Of a DNA stretch of 64,000 nt, positions 22,969-33,308 are shown piece by piece. Every line of letters starts with the position of its first letter. The stretch's first letter is position 1. Position numbers and translations under genes: made by a program. A model generated the notes under the pieces. The model was not told the DNA's origin and did no database searches. It worked only from the letters and a program-made list of their open reading frames with translations. The DNA is from Dactylorhiza incarnata (Eukaryota > Streptophyta > Magnoliopsida > Asparagales > Orchidaceae), in contig JAWHQI010000009.1 in assembly GCA_033032865.1 (NCBI GenBank), positions 10,682,001 to 10,746,000 on the forward strand, in the 5' to 3' direction.

Positions 22969-25900
22969 TTAAAAAACAATTGAATCACTCTTTTCATTTG
23001 GTAACTCTCCCGGAAGATATAATTTAAGGCGGTGCCCGTTAACTTTGAAGGTACCTTTTTCTGGGTGGGAAATTAAAATTGTCCCATAGGACCAAACCTC
23101 TTTAACAATAAAGGGTCCGGTCCATCGAGATTTTAGTTTTCCCGGAAAAAGGCGAAGGCGGGAATTATAAAGGAGGACGAGATCGCCCGGCGAAAAAGTT
23201 TTTGGAAATTTTATATGCTTATCGTGATAAAACTTTGTTCGCTCCTTATATAATTTGTTACTCTCATACTCATTCGCTCTCCACTCATCTAATTCGTTCA
23301 TTTGAAATTTTCTTTGTTCTCCCGCTAGAGTGGAATCGAGGTTTACAAATTTAAGCGCCCAAAATGCGCGATGTTCTAATTCGACCGGAAGGTGGCAAGC
23401 CTTGCCATAAACCATTCGATACGGTGTACAACCGATAGCGGTCTTGTACGCCGTTCGATAGGCCCATAGCGCGTCATCGAGCTTTATTGCCCAATCCTTC
23501 CGATTAATAGAAACCATTTTTTCTAAGATCCATTTTAATTCTCGATTAACAACTTCAACTTGGCCGCTCGTTTGTGGGTGATATGCAGTGGATAATTTGT
23601 GCGTGACACCATATTTTGCTAAGATTTTTGTGAATTGAGTATTGCAAAAATGGGTGCCCCGATCACTCACAATAGCGCGCGGAGTGCCAAATCGAGAGAA
23701 TAATTTTTTTAAAAAGTTAACAACGACTCGCGCATCGTTGGTGGGGAGAGCTTGCGCTTCCGCCCACCTCGACACGTAGTCGACCGCTACTAGAATATAC
23801 TTATTTGAAAATGAAGGAGGGAGAGGACCAACGAAATCAATGCCCCAAAGATCGAAAATTTCGCATTCTAAGAAAATATTTTGGGGCATCTCATCCCGGC
23901 GAGAGATGTTGCCCGACCGCTGGCAGCTGTCGCAAGTACTCACAAGGGTCTGAGCATCTTTGAAGAGCGAGGGCCAATAAAAGCCCGCCTCCAGCGCCTT
24001 CCTCGTGGTTCGGTTTGAATGATAATGGCCACCGGATGGTCCCTCGTGACAATGTCGTAAAATTTTAAGACCCTCCTCACTCGAGACGCATCGTCTCACC
24101 ACTTGGTCTACGCATACACGGAATAAAAAGGGGTCCTCCCAAAAGTAATTCTTTAAATCAGAAAAGAATTTCTTCTTTTGCTGACTCGAGAATTCTTTCG
24201 GCAGGACCCGGGCTACTAAATAGTTAGCCAGATCTGCAAACCAGGAGGTAGACGATGAATTAATATTTTCGAGAGCGAGGAGGCGCTCTTCGGGAAATTT
24301 ATCATCGATGTCAGATTCTATCAATACTTCCGAGGAGGGATTTTCTAAACGAGAAAGGTGATCGGCCGCCAAGTTTTCGGCTCCTCTTTTGTCCCGGATC
24401 TCTAAGTCAAACTCCTGCAAGAGGAGGATCCATCGCAAAAGACGAGGCTTGGCGTCCGATTTGCTTAAAAGATACCTAAGTGCGGAGTGATCCGTGAAGA
24501 CGATAACTTTCGAGAGGGTGATATATGACCTAAACTTATCGAAGGCAAAAACGATCGCTAGAAGCTCTTTTTCGGTAGTGGTGTAATTCGCTTGTGCCGA
24601 CGTGAGTGTTTTGCTCGCATAATAAATAGGGTGGAAATATTTACTCACCCGTTGGCCTAAAACGGCACCAACCGCAATGTCACTCGCGTCGCACATGATT
24701 TCAAAAGGGAGCGACCAATCCGGCGCGACTAGAATCGGGGAGTTTATAAGTTTTTCTTTAATAAGTTTAAAAGCCGAATGACATTCATTGCTAAAAATAA
24801 ATGAGGATTCCTTTTCAAGAAGATGGGTTAACGACTTTGTGATTTTGGAAAAATTTTGTATAAAGCGCCGATAGAACCCCGCGTGGCCTAGGAAACTCCT
24901 AATAGCTTTTACGTTTGTGGGAGGGGGGAGTTTTTCAATTACTTCATTCTTGGCCCTGTCGACCTCGATCCCCTTGCCCGAAATTTTATGGCCAAGGACT
25001 AGTCCTTCCTTGACCATAAAATGGCATTTTTCCCAATTAAGCGCTAAATTTGTTTCCTCACATCGCTGCAACACGCGCTCGAGATTTTTTAAATAATTTT
25101 CAAAAGAACTCCCGTATACGGAAAAATCGTCCATAAATACTTCCATCACCTCCTCCAATAACTCATCAAAAATTGCCAGCATACATCTTTGGAATGTAGC
25201 TGGCGCGTTACAAAGACCGAATGGCATCCTTCGATAAGCGAAGGTGCCAAAGGGACAAGTGAAAGTGGTTTTCTCTTGGTCGTCGGGCGAAATCGGAATT
25301 TGGAAGTATCCCGACAAACCATCGAGAAAACAGTAGTAGGAGTGACCCGAAAGGCGTTCTAAAATTTGGTCGATAAATGGTAGAGGGAAATGATCCTTAC
25401 GGGTGGCATCATTTAATTTCCGATAGTCGATGCACATCCGCCAACCCGTAACAGTACGGGTTGGGATCAATTCGTTATTTTCGTTCGCAACTACCGTAAC
25501 ACCACCTTTCTTTGGCACGACTTGTACTGGGCTAACCCAAGTACTGTCCGATATCGGGTAGATGATTCCCGCGTCCAGAAGTTTTATAACTTCGGCCTTA
25601 ACGACTTCTTTCATGTTAGGGTTTAGCCGTCGTTGAGGCTGGACTGAATTTCGGGAATTATTTTCGAGAAATATTTTATGAGTGCAGAAAGATGGGTTTA
25701 TACCCTTAATGTCCGATAATTGCCACGCAATTGCGTGGCGGTGCTTTCTTAAGACTATAGTCAACTCAGAAATTTCTGAGTTGCTAAGATCGGATGAAAT
25801 GATGACGGGTAGCTTAGACTCTTTTTCCAAAAACAAGTATTTAAGGTGAGGGGGGAGTTGTTTCAACTCTAATTCAGGTGGTTCTTCATAAGAAGTCTTG

Positions 25901-28146
25901 ATTTTTAATTTTTCTAAAAATAATGGTTCGGGTGGTGTGGGGTGAGAGACTTCTTCTTCATCGCAAAAGAGCTCTACGGGCTCGGAATCACTATTCGCCG
26001 ATGAAACTAACTCGAGGGATGAATCGAACTCACAACACTCTTCTAAGTAAAAACATGAATCGTCATTTTCTAGCGTGTTCCGCATCGAGGAATTTATGCC
26101 GAAACTAACTTCATCGTCTCCAACCCGTAGGAGGAGCTTTCCGTTACTTACGTCGATAATAGCGCGGGAGGTGGCAAGGAAGGGGCGGCCGAGTATGAGG
26201 GGTACTTCGGCATCCTCTTCGATGTCAAGAATGACAAAATCCACCGGGAAGATGAATTTGTCAACCTTGACGAGCACGTCCTCCACTCCTATCGGATATT
26301 TTAAAGAACGATCCGCTAATTGGATACTCATTCGAGTGGGCCTTGGATTTCCTAGACCTAAATTTTTGAACAAATAAAACGGCATAAGGTTGATGCTTGC
26401 TCCAAGATCCGCTAAGGCGTGTTTTACTAACGAATTGTCAAAAAGACATGGGATGGAAAACCGTCCCGGGTCATTTGCTTTTTTCGGCAATTTGTTGAGT
26501 ACAACCGCGGAGCATTCTGCGTTTAAAGAAATATGCGAAATATCTTCTAACTTTTTTTTATTAGAGAGCAACTCCTTAAGATATTTCGCATATTTAGGCA
26601 TTTGTGAGATAGCCTCGCAGAAAGGAACATTAATATGGATTTGTTTTAAAACATCTAAAAACTTTTTATAATTTTTTTCAGCGCTTTCATTTTTAAATTT
26701 CGATGGATACGGAATATTAGAAGTAGGAGCGCGCGGATTTAAAATAGAAGAGTGCGGAGCTATCGTAGCGGGCAAATTCGAAGATGAATTAAAAGTAGGA
26801 GGAAGAGGAGAGGAAATTACCTTGGGTTCGTCCTGTTTTTGAACCACCTCCTTCCCGCTTCGGAGTGTAATCGCGTGCGCGCTCTCCTTTGGATTTTGCT
26901 CGGTGTTCCCCGGTAGTGCTCCTTGTTGACGCTCAGAAATCATCTTTGCGAGTTGGCCCACTTGATTCTCTAAATTTTTGATTGATCCGGTAAGGTTCCG
27001 GATGGTCGTTTCATTTGTAGCAACATATTTTGCAAAAACCTCTTCAATCGGAGAGAGTTTTTGCTGTTGCGGTGGAAAACCGGGTGGATTATAATTTTGA
27101 GAAATCAAATTTTGAGGCGGAGTTAAGTTAAGAAGTTGATTAGGGGGAGGTTGATTTAAATTCATAGGACGTTGAGCATTTCCTTGGTTGCTCCATGAGA
27201 AATTCGGATGATTCCTATAGCCCGCATTGTAGGTGTTATTATACGGAGCGGTGTTCGGGTTATAGGAAGGCCGAGGTGGATTTCCCATGTAGTCAAAATG
27301 TTCTTCAATTAAAACGTTATTGGCCCAAGGAGGAGTGGCGGAGGAAGCAGACATCTCCGTCACTTGCTTTGTTAAGCGCTCAACTTGTAAAGCCAAATTT
27401 GCGTTTGCGTCTATTTCAAAAATTCCGGCCGGCTTATTAGGCCGCGCTCGGGGCATGTTCCATTGATACGCATTTGTGGCCATCTCTTCGAAAAGCTCTT
27501 GAGCGGCGATCGGGGTTTTATTATTTAATGTCCCCCCGGCGGCCGCATCAATCATTTGCCTCGTTTGGAGATTTAAGCCATTATAAAAAACTTGCACTTG
27601 TTGCCAAGTGGCAAGTGCATGGTGAGGGCATCGACGCAAAAGCTCCTTGAAGCGCTCCCATGTGTCATAGAGAGTCTCCGAGTCGATTTGCATGAACGAT
27701 GCAATATCCGTGCGCAATTTAGCGGTCTTTGAAGGCGGGAAATATTTATTAAGAAATTTTTCCGCCATTTCGGCCCATGTAGTGATGGATCCCCTAGGTA
27801 GGGAGCCCAGCCACTGCTTGGCCTTAGACCGCAAAGAAAAAGGAAAAAGACGTAATCGAATGGCGTCATCGGTGACGCCATTGATCTTAAAAGTGTCGCA
27901 AATTTCAAGAAAGTAAGAGATATGTGAATTTGGATCCTCGTCCGGTTGACCATCAAAGGTCACCGATTGTTGCACCATTTGTATGATGCTGGACTTGATC
28001 TCAAAATTATTGTTCGCCACCGTGGGGAGAACAATACTCGATTGTGTGCCTTCCAAATTCGGCCGCGCATAATAGGACATGGTCCGTTGCGCGTCCTCAT
28101 TAGGATTTGGCTCGTTAAGATTAGGAGGATTAAGATTATGATCCAT
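22969..28146 (-). CDS. gag-pol: Athila gag-pol polyprotein of element I, 1725 codons, uninterrupted
   Basis: Makes capsid, protease, reverse transcriptase, RNase H and integrase for retrotransposition. Domains in order: gag core about residues 45-250 ([49 protein letters not shown]); protease about 570-690 ([11 protein letters not shown] active site, [18 protein letters not shown]); RT about 880-1100 ([47 protein letters not shown], catalytic FMDDFSVYG); RNase H about 1140-1270 ([46 protein letters not shown]); integrase to the end ([12 protein letters not shown] and CDSCQRSG zinc finger; [37 protein letters not shown]-terminal VNGHRLKLY). The start ATG lies 0.28 kb after the primer site. The gag zinc knuckle (CCHC) that B's gag has is missing: the sequence runs from the knuckle-proximal region straight into the [20 protein letters not shown] block. 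Otherwise all key residues I checked are present. Confidence 0.96.
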   Translation of the reverse strand: MDHNLNPPNLNEPNPNEDAQRTMSYYARPNLEGTQSSIVLPTVANNNFEIKSSIIQMVQQSVTFDGQPDEDPNSHISYFLEICDTFKINGVTDDAIRLRLFPFSLRSKAKQWLGSLPRGSITTWAEMAEKFLNKYFPPSKTAKLRTDIASFMQIDSETLYDTWERFKELLRRCPHHALATWQQVQVFYNGLNLQTRQMIDAAAGGTLNNKTPIAAQELFEEMATNAYQWNMPRARPNKPAGIFEIDANANLALQVERLTKQVTEMSASSATPPWANNVLIEEHFDYMGNPPRPSYNPNTAPYNNTYNAGYRNHPNFSWSNQGNAQRPMNLNQPPPNQLLNLTPPQNLISQNYNPPGFPPQQQKLSPIEEVFAKYVATNETTIRNLTGSIKNLENQVGQLAKMISERQQGALPGNTEQNPKESAHAITLRSGKEVVQKQDEPKVISSPLPPTFNSSSNLPATIAPHSSILNPRAPTSNIPYPSKFKNESAEKNYKKFLDVLKQIHINVPFCEAISQMPKYAKYLKELLSNKKKLEDISHISLNAECSAVVLNKLPKKANDPGRFSIPCLFDNSLVKHALADLGASINLMPFYLFKNLGLGNPRPTRMSIQLADRSLKYPIGVEDVLVKVDKFIFPVDFVILDIEEDAEVPLILGRPFLATSRAIIDVSNGKLLLRVGDDEVSFGINSSMRNTLENDDSCFYLEECCEFDSSLELVSSANSDSEPVELFCDEEEVSHPTPPEPLFLEKLKIKTSYEEPPELELKQLPPHLKYLFLEKESKLPVIISSDLSNSEISELTIVLRKHRHAIAWQLSDIKGINPSFCTHKIFLENNSRNSVQPQRRLNPNMKEVVKAEVIKLLDAGIIYPISDSTWVSPVQVVPKKGGVTVVANENNELIPTRTVTGWRMCIDYRKLNDATRKDHFPLPFIDQILERLSGHSYYCFLDGLSGYFQIPISPDDQEKTTFTCPFGTFAYRRMPFGLCNAPATFQRCMLAIFDELLEEVMEVFMDDFSVYGSSFENYLKNLERVLQRCEETNLALNWEKCHFMVKEGLVLGHKISGKGIEVDRAKNEVIEKLPPPTNVKAIRSFLGHAGFYRRFIQNFSKITKSLTHLLEKESSFIFSNECHSAFKLIKEKLINSPILVAPDWSLPFEIMCDASDIAVGAVLGQRVSKYFHPIYYASKTLTSAQANYTTTEKELLAIVFAFDKFRSYITLSKVIVFTDHSALRYLLSKSDAKPRLLRWILLLQEFDLEIRDKRGAENLAADHLSRLENPSSEVLIESDIDDKFPEERLLALENINSSSTSWFADLANYLVARVLPKEFSSQQKKKFFSDLKNYFWEDPFLFRVCVDQVVRRCVSSEEGLKILRHCHEGPSGGHYHSNRTTRKALEAGFYWPSLFKDAQTLVSTCDSCQRSGNISRRDEMPQNIFLECEIFDLWGIDFVGPLPPSFSNKYILVAVDYVSRWAEAQALPTNDARVVVNFLKKLFSRFGTPRAIVSDRGTHFCNTQFTKILAKYGVTHKLSTAYHPQTSGQVEVVNRELKWILEKMVSINRKDWAIKLDDALWAYRTAYKTAIGCTPYRMVYGKACHLPVELEHRAFWALKFVNLDSTLAGEQRKFQMNELDEWRANEYESNKLYKERTKFYHDKHIKFPKTFSPGDLVLLYNSRLRLFPGKLKSRWTGPFIVKEVWSYGTILISHPEKGTFKVNGHRLKLYLPGELPNEKSDSIVF

Positions 28147-28443
28147 ATTTGCTGCGTTAGTGTCCCCGATCGACTCTTCGGATTCTATTTGATTTCCCTA
28201 ATCACGAGAACGGCGGTGCCTCAAAAGGGTTCGCTCGATCTCCGGATCAAAAGGAAGAATCGAAGTATTACCTCGGGTCATACACTAGAAAGAGAAGAAA
28301 GGAAGAAGAAAAACTAAAAATATTTTTTTTTCTTTTTGAAAGTTAGAAAAAGCAAATTAAAATAGAAAGAAGCATGATAAAATTAATAGCTATCCTCTTT
28401 TCAAAATATCTACGCAAAGTCCCCGGCAACGGCGCCAAAAACT
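28147..28443 (-). other. Leader of I with tRNA-Asp primer-binding site
   Basis: The primer site TGGCGCCGTTGCCGGGG (minus strand) is at 28421-28437, a perfect match to the plant tRNA-Asp 3' end. The rest is A/T-rich untranslated leader. Confidence 0.88.
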
Positions 28444-29708
28444 TGATATTTAATTTGGTAGGTTTTGAAATTTAGTGAAGGGTTAAGATTTTCTCCAAAA
28501 CTATATCCGATAAAGGCAAGTGTACCTTATCGTCTATAGTATAGGATATTTAGGAATATCAAGGTCGTATTCCACGAGGCGCGTTGATTACTTCTACTTC
28601 GAGGAGAATCACTATTATTTTATCGATGAAAATTTGAGGTGGTTTGTTTTCGCTTAACTAAAATTTAAAACTAAATTCAAACTAAATGAAAAGCTTGAAC
28701 ATTGCATGAAAAGAAAGAGAAATTGACATTGCATAAAAAAAGAGAACATTACTAAGGAGAGAAAAATTTAACCTTGCATGAAAAGGAAGAAATTACTTAA
28801 GGAGAAAAAGAACATGAAAGAGAAAACTAATTTTATTGAAAATCAAAGAACTATTACAAGCCTTAAATTAAGAGTGCAAGGCTAAGGAAAATGAAAGTTG
28901 CAAGCTTAAGAAAACTAGTACACGAAAGTTACACTACAACATTGCATGAAAAAGGGAAGGAGGAGAACATGAAAGCCTTAAGAAACATGAACATTAACTT
29001 GAAAAACTCACTCTCAGCTCTAACAGCACCTCCCCATCTCCAAATTTCTGAACCCTGGACTCAAGGAGAGCCTCTGTATTTATAGGCGAAATTTTCAAGT
29101 TACACGCCCTCGGTCACGGGCGTGACCAAGGGCGTGTAATCACTGTAACATTGGATCCGGCAGCGGCGTGGGCTTGGCGTGACGGCGGGAGAAAATCGGA
29201 CATGTCACGGGCGTGACATATGGGTCACGGGCGTGACTCAGGACGGCTTCATTTAATGCGGCGTGGGCTAGGCAGACCGCGCGGCGGCTTGCTTGGATCA
29301 CGCGGGAAGGTCACGGGCGTGACTTTGGTTGACTTCTCAACGGCAACTTCTCGTCTCGATGGCAGCTCCACGTGGCAGATTCTAATATTACACGCCCATG
29401 GTCACGGGCGTGACTTTGGGTCACGGGCGTGACCTGGGGCGTGACTGGGTGTGGACTAGCTCAACAATACGGCATCGACCTGGACTGGTCTTCAAGTTAC
29501 ACGCCCTTGGTCACGGGCGTGACCGAGGGCGTGTATTGCAATATTTTCCCAATTTGTCCAAAAATCTGCAAATATTAAAATTAGGCTAAGTTAGAATCAA
29601 AATTACAAAAAGAACTACTTATAACCTAAAATTGACATAAAAAGGAAAAATCATATTAAATAATTACAAAAATTTCTATTAAAAACTTATATACAAACTA
29701 CTTTATCA
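28444..29708 (-). repeat. 5' LTR of I (1265 bp)
   Basis: Pairs with 20063-21333. TATA box at 29077-29084 and palindrome array at about 29098-29533, one unit shorter than in the other LTR (tcacgggcgtgactttgg at about 29311-29328). Confidence 0.93.
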
Positions 29709-29713
29709 CTTAA

Positions 29714-30098
29714 GCTGGACTTAATACCTGTATTAAGCAGTTTTAATAAAAGTCTAAGCATAAAAGAAAAAGCTAAATATCCTAATTATTACAAGCATGC
29801 CAAAAAGATCAATTGTACGTTGATTTAAAGTAGTATCTACAGATAAAAGAAATGGGTCCGAAGACCCAACAGCAGCAGTCCAGACGATCAGGAGCTTTCC
29901 ATCTCCATATTTCATCTTTCTTCATCCTCTTCCTCTCCTCCCATCGGCGGTCATGGATGAAGTAGCGCTTTCCACCCTGCACCCAATCTTTCAAGGAAAA
30001 AGCAGGCAATGATGATGAAGTGGAATAGACGATTGAATTCATCATTGCCAACTGCTTTCCCTGCCAAGACTGCCTCTCAAAATTACCCAAGAATGGGT
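29714..30098 (-). other. D sequence downstream of its ORF
   Basis: Lies between the ORF stop and the I insertion. A 93-codon open stretch (29809-30090, minus) has RRWEERKRMKKDEIWRW but no recognisable domain. I cannot tell whether it is a frameshifted continuation of the ORF or untranslated. Confidence 0.4.
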
Positions 30099-31319
30099 CT
30101 AAAATTCAAGCGCCTTCAGAGGGATAAATGAAATAACAGGCATTAATGCAATAGGGGAAGCAGGAAGGATGAACTTATCAGCATAATCACTAAAAGAAAG
30201 AGGATTAGGAAATAAACTAGATGAAGAACTAAAAGAATCAAACAAAGGAGGAGTGATCCCGGTTTCACTCCTGGCAGGATCCAAGCACAGATCACTATCG
30301 GTATCATATGAGTCGTAACGAGGGGAACCTAGGAGATCGGGGTCCTCGGTGGTGAGCTGGATGTCCCCATCCAAGAAGTAAGTAAATACCTCCTCCTCGG
30401 ATAGAGAATCCTCCTCATCCCACCGCGGTGCGTCATCGTGTTCAAAGGTATCACACTCTCCATCAGAGAGAATGAAATCCTCGTCCCACCTTGGCGCAAC
30501 CTCAGGCGCCGAATAAACCACCCGCACGACATCATCAGCCGACTCACTAAAGATAGAAGTAGATGAATTTTGCAAGGAATGCGGAGGAACCAGACTGCTC
30601 TCATGATCAGAAAATAAATGAGCAGTCGCCTCCGCGAAAATATCCACAGGCGCCTCCCCGCAGGAAGAACCAGAATCTGCATACCATACTAGTGCATCCA
30701 TGAGTTCCCAATCCTGTCCCTGTTGACCATCGAATGAGTGCACATCGTCACTCAAGGGAAGCTCATAAAAGGGGATTGAGGGACCCATGAAAGAGCTGTA
30801 CGCGGCGAGAGATTCCTCAGTAATCTCCAAGGGCAAAGATCGAGCATGATGTGCGATGTCAGTGTAGGGGCCAGACAACACTCTGGTGGGCCTGTCCGCA
30901 GTAGTCTCCCGTAAACGGGGGGATGCTGCGTACACGTCCTCAGAGGGGGAAGGATCGCACAGACGAGGCCAATCCTTCACCATATGACCTAAACCTTGAC
31001 ATAGCAAGCACCTAATACAATGCTCATCATTTAAAGCAGCTATGGCGTCGATGTATCGACGCAAAGTGTAATAGAGGCGACACTCGGCTTCAGAATACAT
31101 CAAAGAAATATGTGGATAAAAAAAATAAACAATTCCTTGCAAAATAAAACTACACGCAACCAGAATTAAATGAACACCTGTTATAGAAAAGCCGAAACTA
31201 GATAAAGGAGGAAATGAAATAGAAATATCAAATTTTAACACTAAAATAAACAAAAGAAATGGTATAAACAAAGGGAAAAGGGCTTCTATCTTACAGCTCT
31301 CCCTCTCCAGAAAACTCAC
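30099..31319 (-). CDS. Unknown acidic protein of element D (up to 406 aa)
   Basis: I do not recognise this protein. The frame is open from 31319 to the stop at 30099. The first 70 or so residues are very hydrophobic (PLFIPFLLFILVL) but are encoded by the T-rich leader, and a later start (MYSEAECRLYYTLRRY, about residue 74) may be the real one. A knuckle-like CLLCQGLGHMVKDW follows; the last Cys of a CCHC knuckle is Trp here. The rest is acidic and Ser-rich, with the unit APRWDE twice, LSDGECDTFEHDD and EEDSLSEEEVFTYF. It ends in a serine run and IPLKALEF. Element E (658-900) keeps a degenerate homologue, so the ORF belongs to the family and is not a chance frame. There is no RT, protease or capsid motif. 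Gag-like RNA binding is possible but is inference only. Confidence 0.6.
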   Translation of the reverse strand: MSFLERESCKIEALFPLFIPFLLFILVLKFDISISFPPLSSFGFSITGVHLILVACSFILQGIVYFFYPHISLMYSEAECRLYYTLRRYIDAIAALNDEHCIRCLLCQGLGHMVKDWPRLCDPSPSEDVYAASPRLRETTADRPTRVLSGPYTDIAHHARSLPLEITEESLAAYSSFMGPSIPFYELPLSDDVHSFDGQQGQDWELMDALVWYADSGSSCGEAPVDIFAEATAHLFSDHESSLVPPHSLQNSSTSIFSESADDVVRVVYSAPEVAPRWDEDFILSDGECDTFEHDDAPRWDEEDSLSEEEVFTYFLDGDIQLTTEDPDLLGSPRYDSYDTDSDLCLDPARSETGITPPLFDSFSSSSSLFPNPLSFSDYADKFILPASPIALMPVISFIPLKALEF

Positions 31320-31330
31320 ACGTCTGTGTT

Positions 31331-31347
31331 CCCCGGCAATGGCGCCA
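31331..31347 (-). promoter_or_regulatory. tRNA-Asp primer-binding site of D
   Basis: The minus strand reads TGGCGCCATTGCCGGGG, one mismatch to the tRNA-Asp complement, 6 bp from the LTR end. Confidence 0.88.
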
Positions 31348-32450
31348 AAAACTTGATGCGCAAATCTCGCACACCGCTATAAGCGGTAGCTCGACTGCGA
31401 CACGAAACGGCAGTGTACCGATCATTCAAGTAATATAAAATGAGGAGTAATCCCCGAGTATCGAATCTCTCAAGGAACACAGTAAGGTGGAGTTAACGTT
31501 CGAGGAAGGACTTGAGATCGAAGTCCTTGAGTCGGATGGAATGCGGAAACGGGGTGATTTGGCTTTTGGAAAATAAAAGAAAACAACTACAACTACTCCT
31601 ATGTAATGCGGTTATGCAGTGCTTCGCTTGGCGGGATGGAGACTAGGCCGGCCTTGAGCGCGCTGCGTCGCAAGGGCGGATGGACGAGTAGGCAAGCGGA
31701 GTCGAACTGTGCAGGCCTTGAGCACACTGCTTCGTTGGGCGAATGGATTACACAGGCCGCTATGCCACGCTTCGCTAGGCGGGTGGACGAGAAGGCTAGC
31801 GGATGGAATGGTTCGCACCGGCGGAGTCGGAATGGATTACACGGGCCGCTATGCCACGCTTCGCTAGGCGGATGGACGAGTAGGCATACGGATGAGGGTC
31901 GCAAGGACCTCGTCGACAAGCATGCCACTAGCAATTGCTAGTGCGGCACACGAACACGATGGCGGAATGAAAAATGGATGGGGCGCACCTCATACACACA
32001 TATAAACAAAAGATAATTTCAATAAGATGAAATAAGCATTACATAGCATGGTTTATGGTGCACATCATCAATAATATAGAGATTACAAACATTACATCAC
32101 ACAAAGAGAGAAAAAGGCAAGAGATACGACCGAATCCGGAGGCTCGTTGTAGATTCACGGTAGGAAGCACCGGGTTGTCAATCCGCGTCCTAGCTCGGTC
32201 CCAACTATCGTCCGGGGTAGTGAAGGTTGTCACTACCTTCCAATGGACCCGTCTTCTCCAGCGTTTTACAATCCGGCCACGTCCGATGCGAAGAACTCCT
32301 TCCTTGGCGATGAAGATGAGCGTAGAATCTCCTCCTTGAAGCTCTTGGATGATGGAGGAGGCCTAGGGGGCAAAAAACCTGCGGAAGGGGCGGAACGGCG
32401 GAGCTGGGCGGAAGAAATGCGGAAGATCCGACCTAATTCGCGAGCAGGAA

Positions 32451-32458
32451 TATTTATA
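32451..32458 (-). promoter_or_regulatory. TATA box of D 5' LTR
   Basis: Minus-strand tataaata in gcgcctataaatattcc, directly downstream of the palindrome array. Confidence 0.55.
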
Positions 32459-32477
32459 GGCGCTGGAATAAACAGTG

Positions 32478-32740
32478 TGCATGGTCATTGGCGCACGACC
32501 AGTGGTCGTGCGCACTGGAATCCTGTGATCGTACGCCTGCCTGGGCGGAGCCTGCAATGTAAGAAATTTATAAAATAAAATGTTCGCACGACCAGTGGCG
32601 CACGCCCAGTGGTCGTGCGCATTATTGTAAGTGGTCGTGCGCATTGGTCGAGACAGAACTCATAAAATGGGGGTTAAGTGCGCACGATCAGCGGCGCACG
32701 ACCAGTGGTCGTGCGCAATAGAACCAGTGATCGTGTGCAG
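32478..32740 (-). repeat. Palindrome array in D 5' LTR
   Basis: Contains a perfect 11-1-11 palindrome (arm GCGCACGACCA, one G, then its exact reverse complement) at 32491-32513, plus further full and half copies around 32585-32740. Confidence 0.88.
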
Positions 32741-33001
32741 TGTTCCTATACAAAATTGTACCGGGAACACCTGCATGACTCCTGTTCCTACAGAAATGCT
32801 AATCAGGCCACTGAAAGTGGCACTCAACAATATGATAAGGCTATCAAAAGAGACTAAACATAAAAACACACCAAATTAGGCCAAGAAGTGCACCTAGCAT
32901 AGAATGACAAATATGAGCTAAAACAAGGCTAAAGTGCAGTGGAATGACTAGATAAACGGCCCAGATGAGTCCATATATGTGTATATAATTGGGACTCATC
33001 A

Positions 33002-33308
33002 CCAACGATGGCAACCGAGCCAGCATCAATATGATGCTCAAGCGTCCGGAAGCCAACCGAGGCCGCCTCAGCCGGGTTATAATCAAGGTACCCCAGTCCC
33101 TAAGAAAAGTAATCTGGAAGAGTTGTTTGAGAGGTTTATGGAAGCCGCCAATGCTAATATGGCGAATCAAACCGCATCCATGCGTAACTTGGAGACGCAA
33201 ATGGGCCAATTGGCTCAAGTATTAACCGAGTGTGCACAAGGGACCCTTCCCAGTAATACAGAAAAAAACCTATTAACCAAGGGAAGAGTCTTTCTGACGC
33301 GGGAGTAG
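33002..33308 (+). pseudogene. gag of element B, C-terminal part
   Basis: Continues B's gag after D: PQPGYNQGTPVPKKSNLEEL, FERFMEAANANMANQTASM, RNLETQMGQLAQ, CAQGTLPSNTEKN. This is the standard Athila gag tail (compare [11 protein letters not shown] and [10 protein letters not shown] in I). It ends out of frame with the protease; the switch point is the run A AAA AAC at 33263-33269. Confidence 0.88.

Larger units (their letters stand above)
20063..29708 (-). mobile_element. Athila-like element I, 9646 bp, apparently intact
   Basis: Exact TSD cttaa (20058-20062, 29709-29713). LTRs 28444-29708 (5') and 20063-21333 (3') are nearly identical. Primer site is a perfect tRNA-Asp complement at 28421-28437. 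A single gag-pol ORF occupies 22969-28146, then a 1.6-kb spacer and the polypurine tract at 21334-21350. This is the youngest layer by position and the only element here with an unbroken polyprotein. Confidence 0.95.
16793..33001 (-). mobile_element. Non-autonomous element D (about 6.6 kb own sequence) with a novel ORF
   Basis: Exact TSD ccaac (16788-16792, 33002-33006); removal rejoins B's gag. Minus-strand layout: 5' LTR 31354-33001, tRNA-Asp primer site 31331-31347, ORF 30099-31319, 3' non-coding 18438-20062, polypurine tract about 18438-18452, 3' LTR 16793-18437. No gag, protease, RT or integrase is visible in its own sequence. LTR ends are of the same type as E and B. Athila element I is nested at 20063-29708. 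Confidence 0.92.
31354..33001 (-). repeat. 5' LTR of D (1648 bp)
   Basis: Minus-strand TGATGAGTCCC...GCGCATCA. TATA box at 32451-32458, palindromes at 32478-32740. Downstream of the TATA box (about 31612-31885) there are four degenerate copies of a tgccacgcttcgctaggcgg word. A 111-codon frame across them is open in both LTRs but looks accidental. Confidence 0.93.

Noticed and set aside
31100..31319. Two apparent membrane segments at the N-terminus of the D ORF
   Set aside because: The hydrophobic residues come from the T-rich untranslated-leader type sequence; a later start codon is more likely. I do not claim a membrane protein.
31606..31941. 111-codon ORF in D's LTR, also open at 17045-17380
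   Set aside because: It spans repeated words in the R/U5 part of both LTRs and is also open on the other strand; no domain, so likely accidental.
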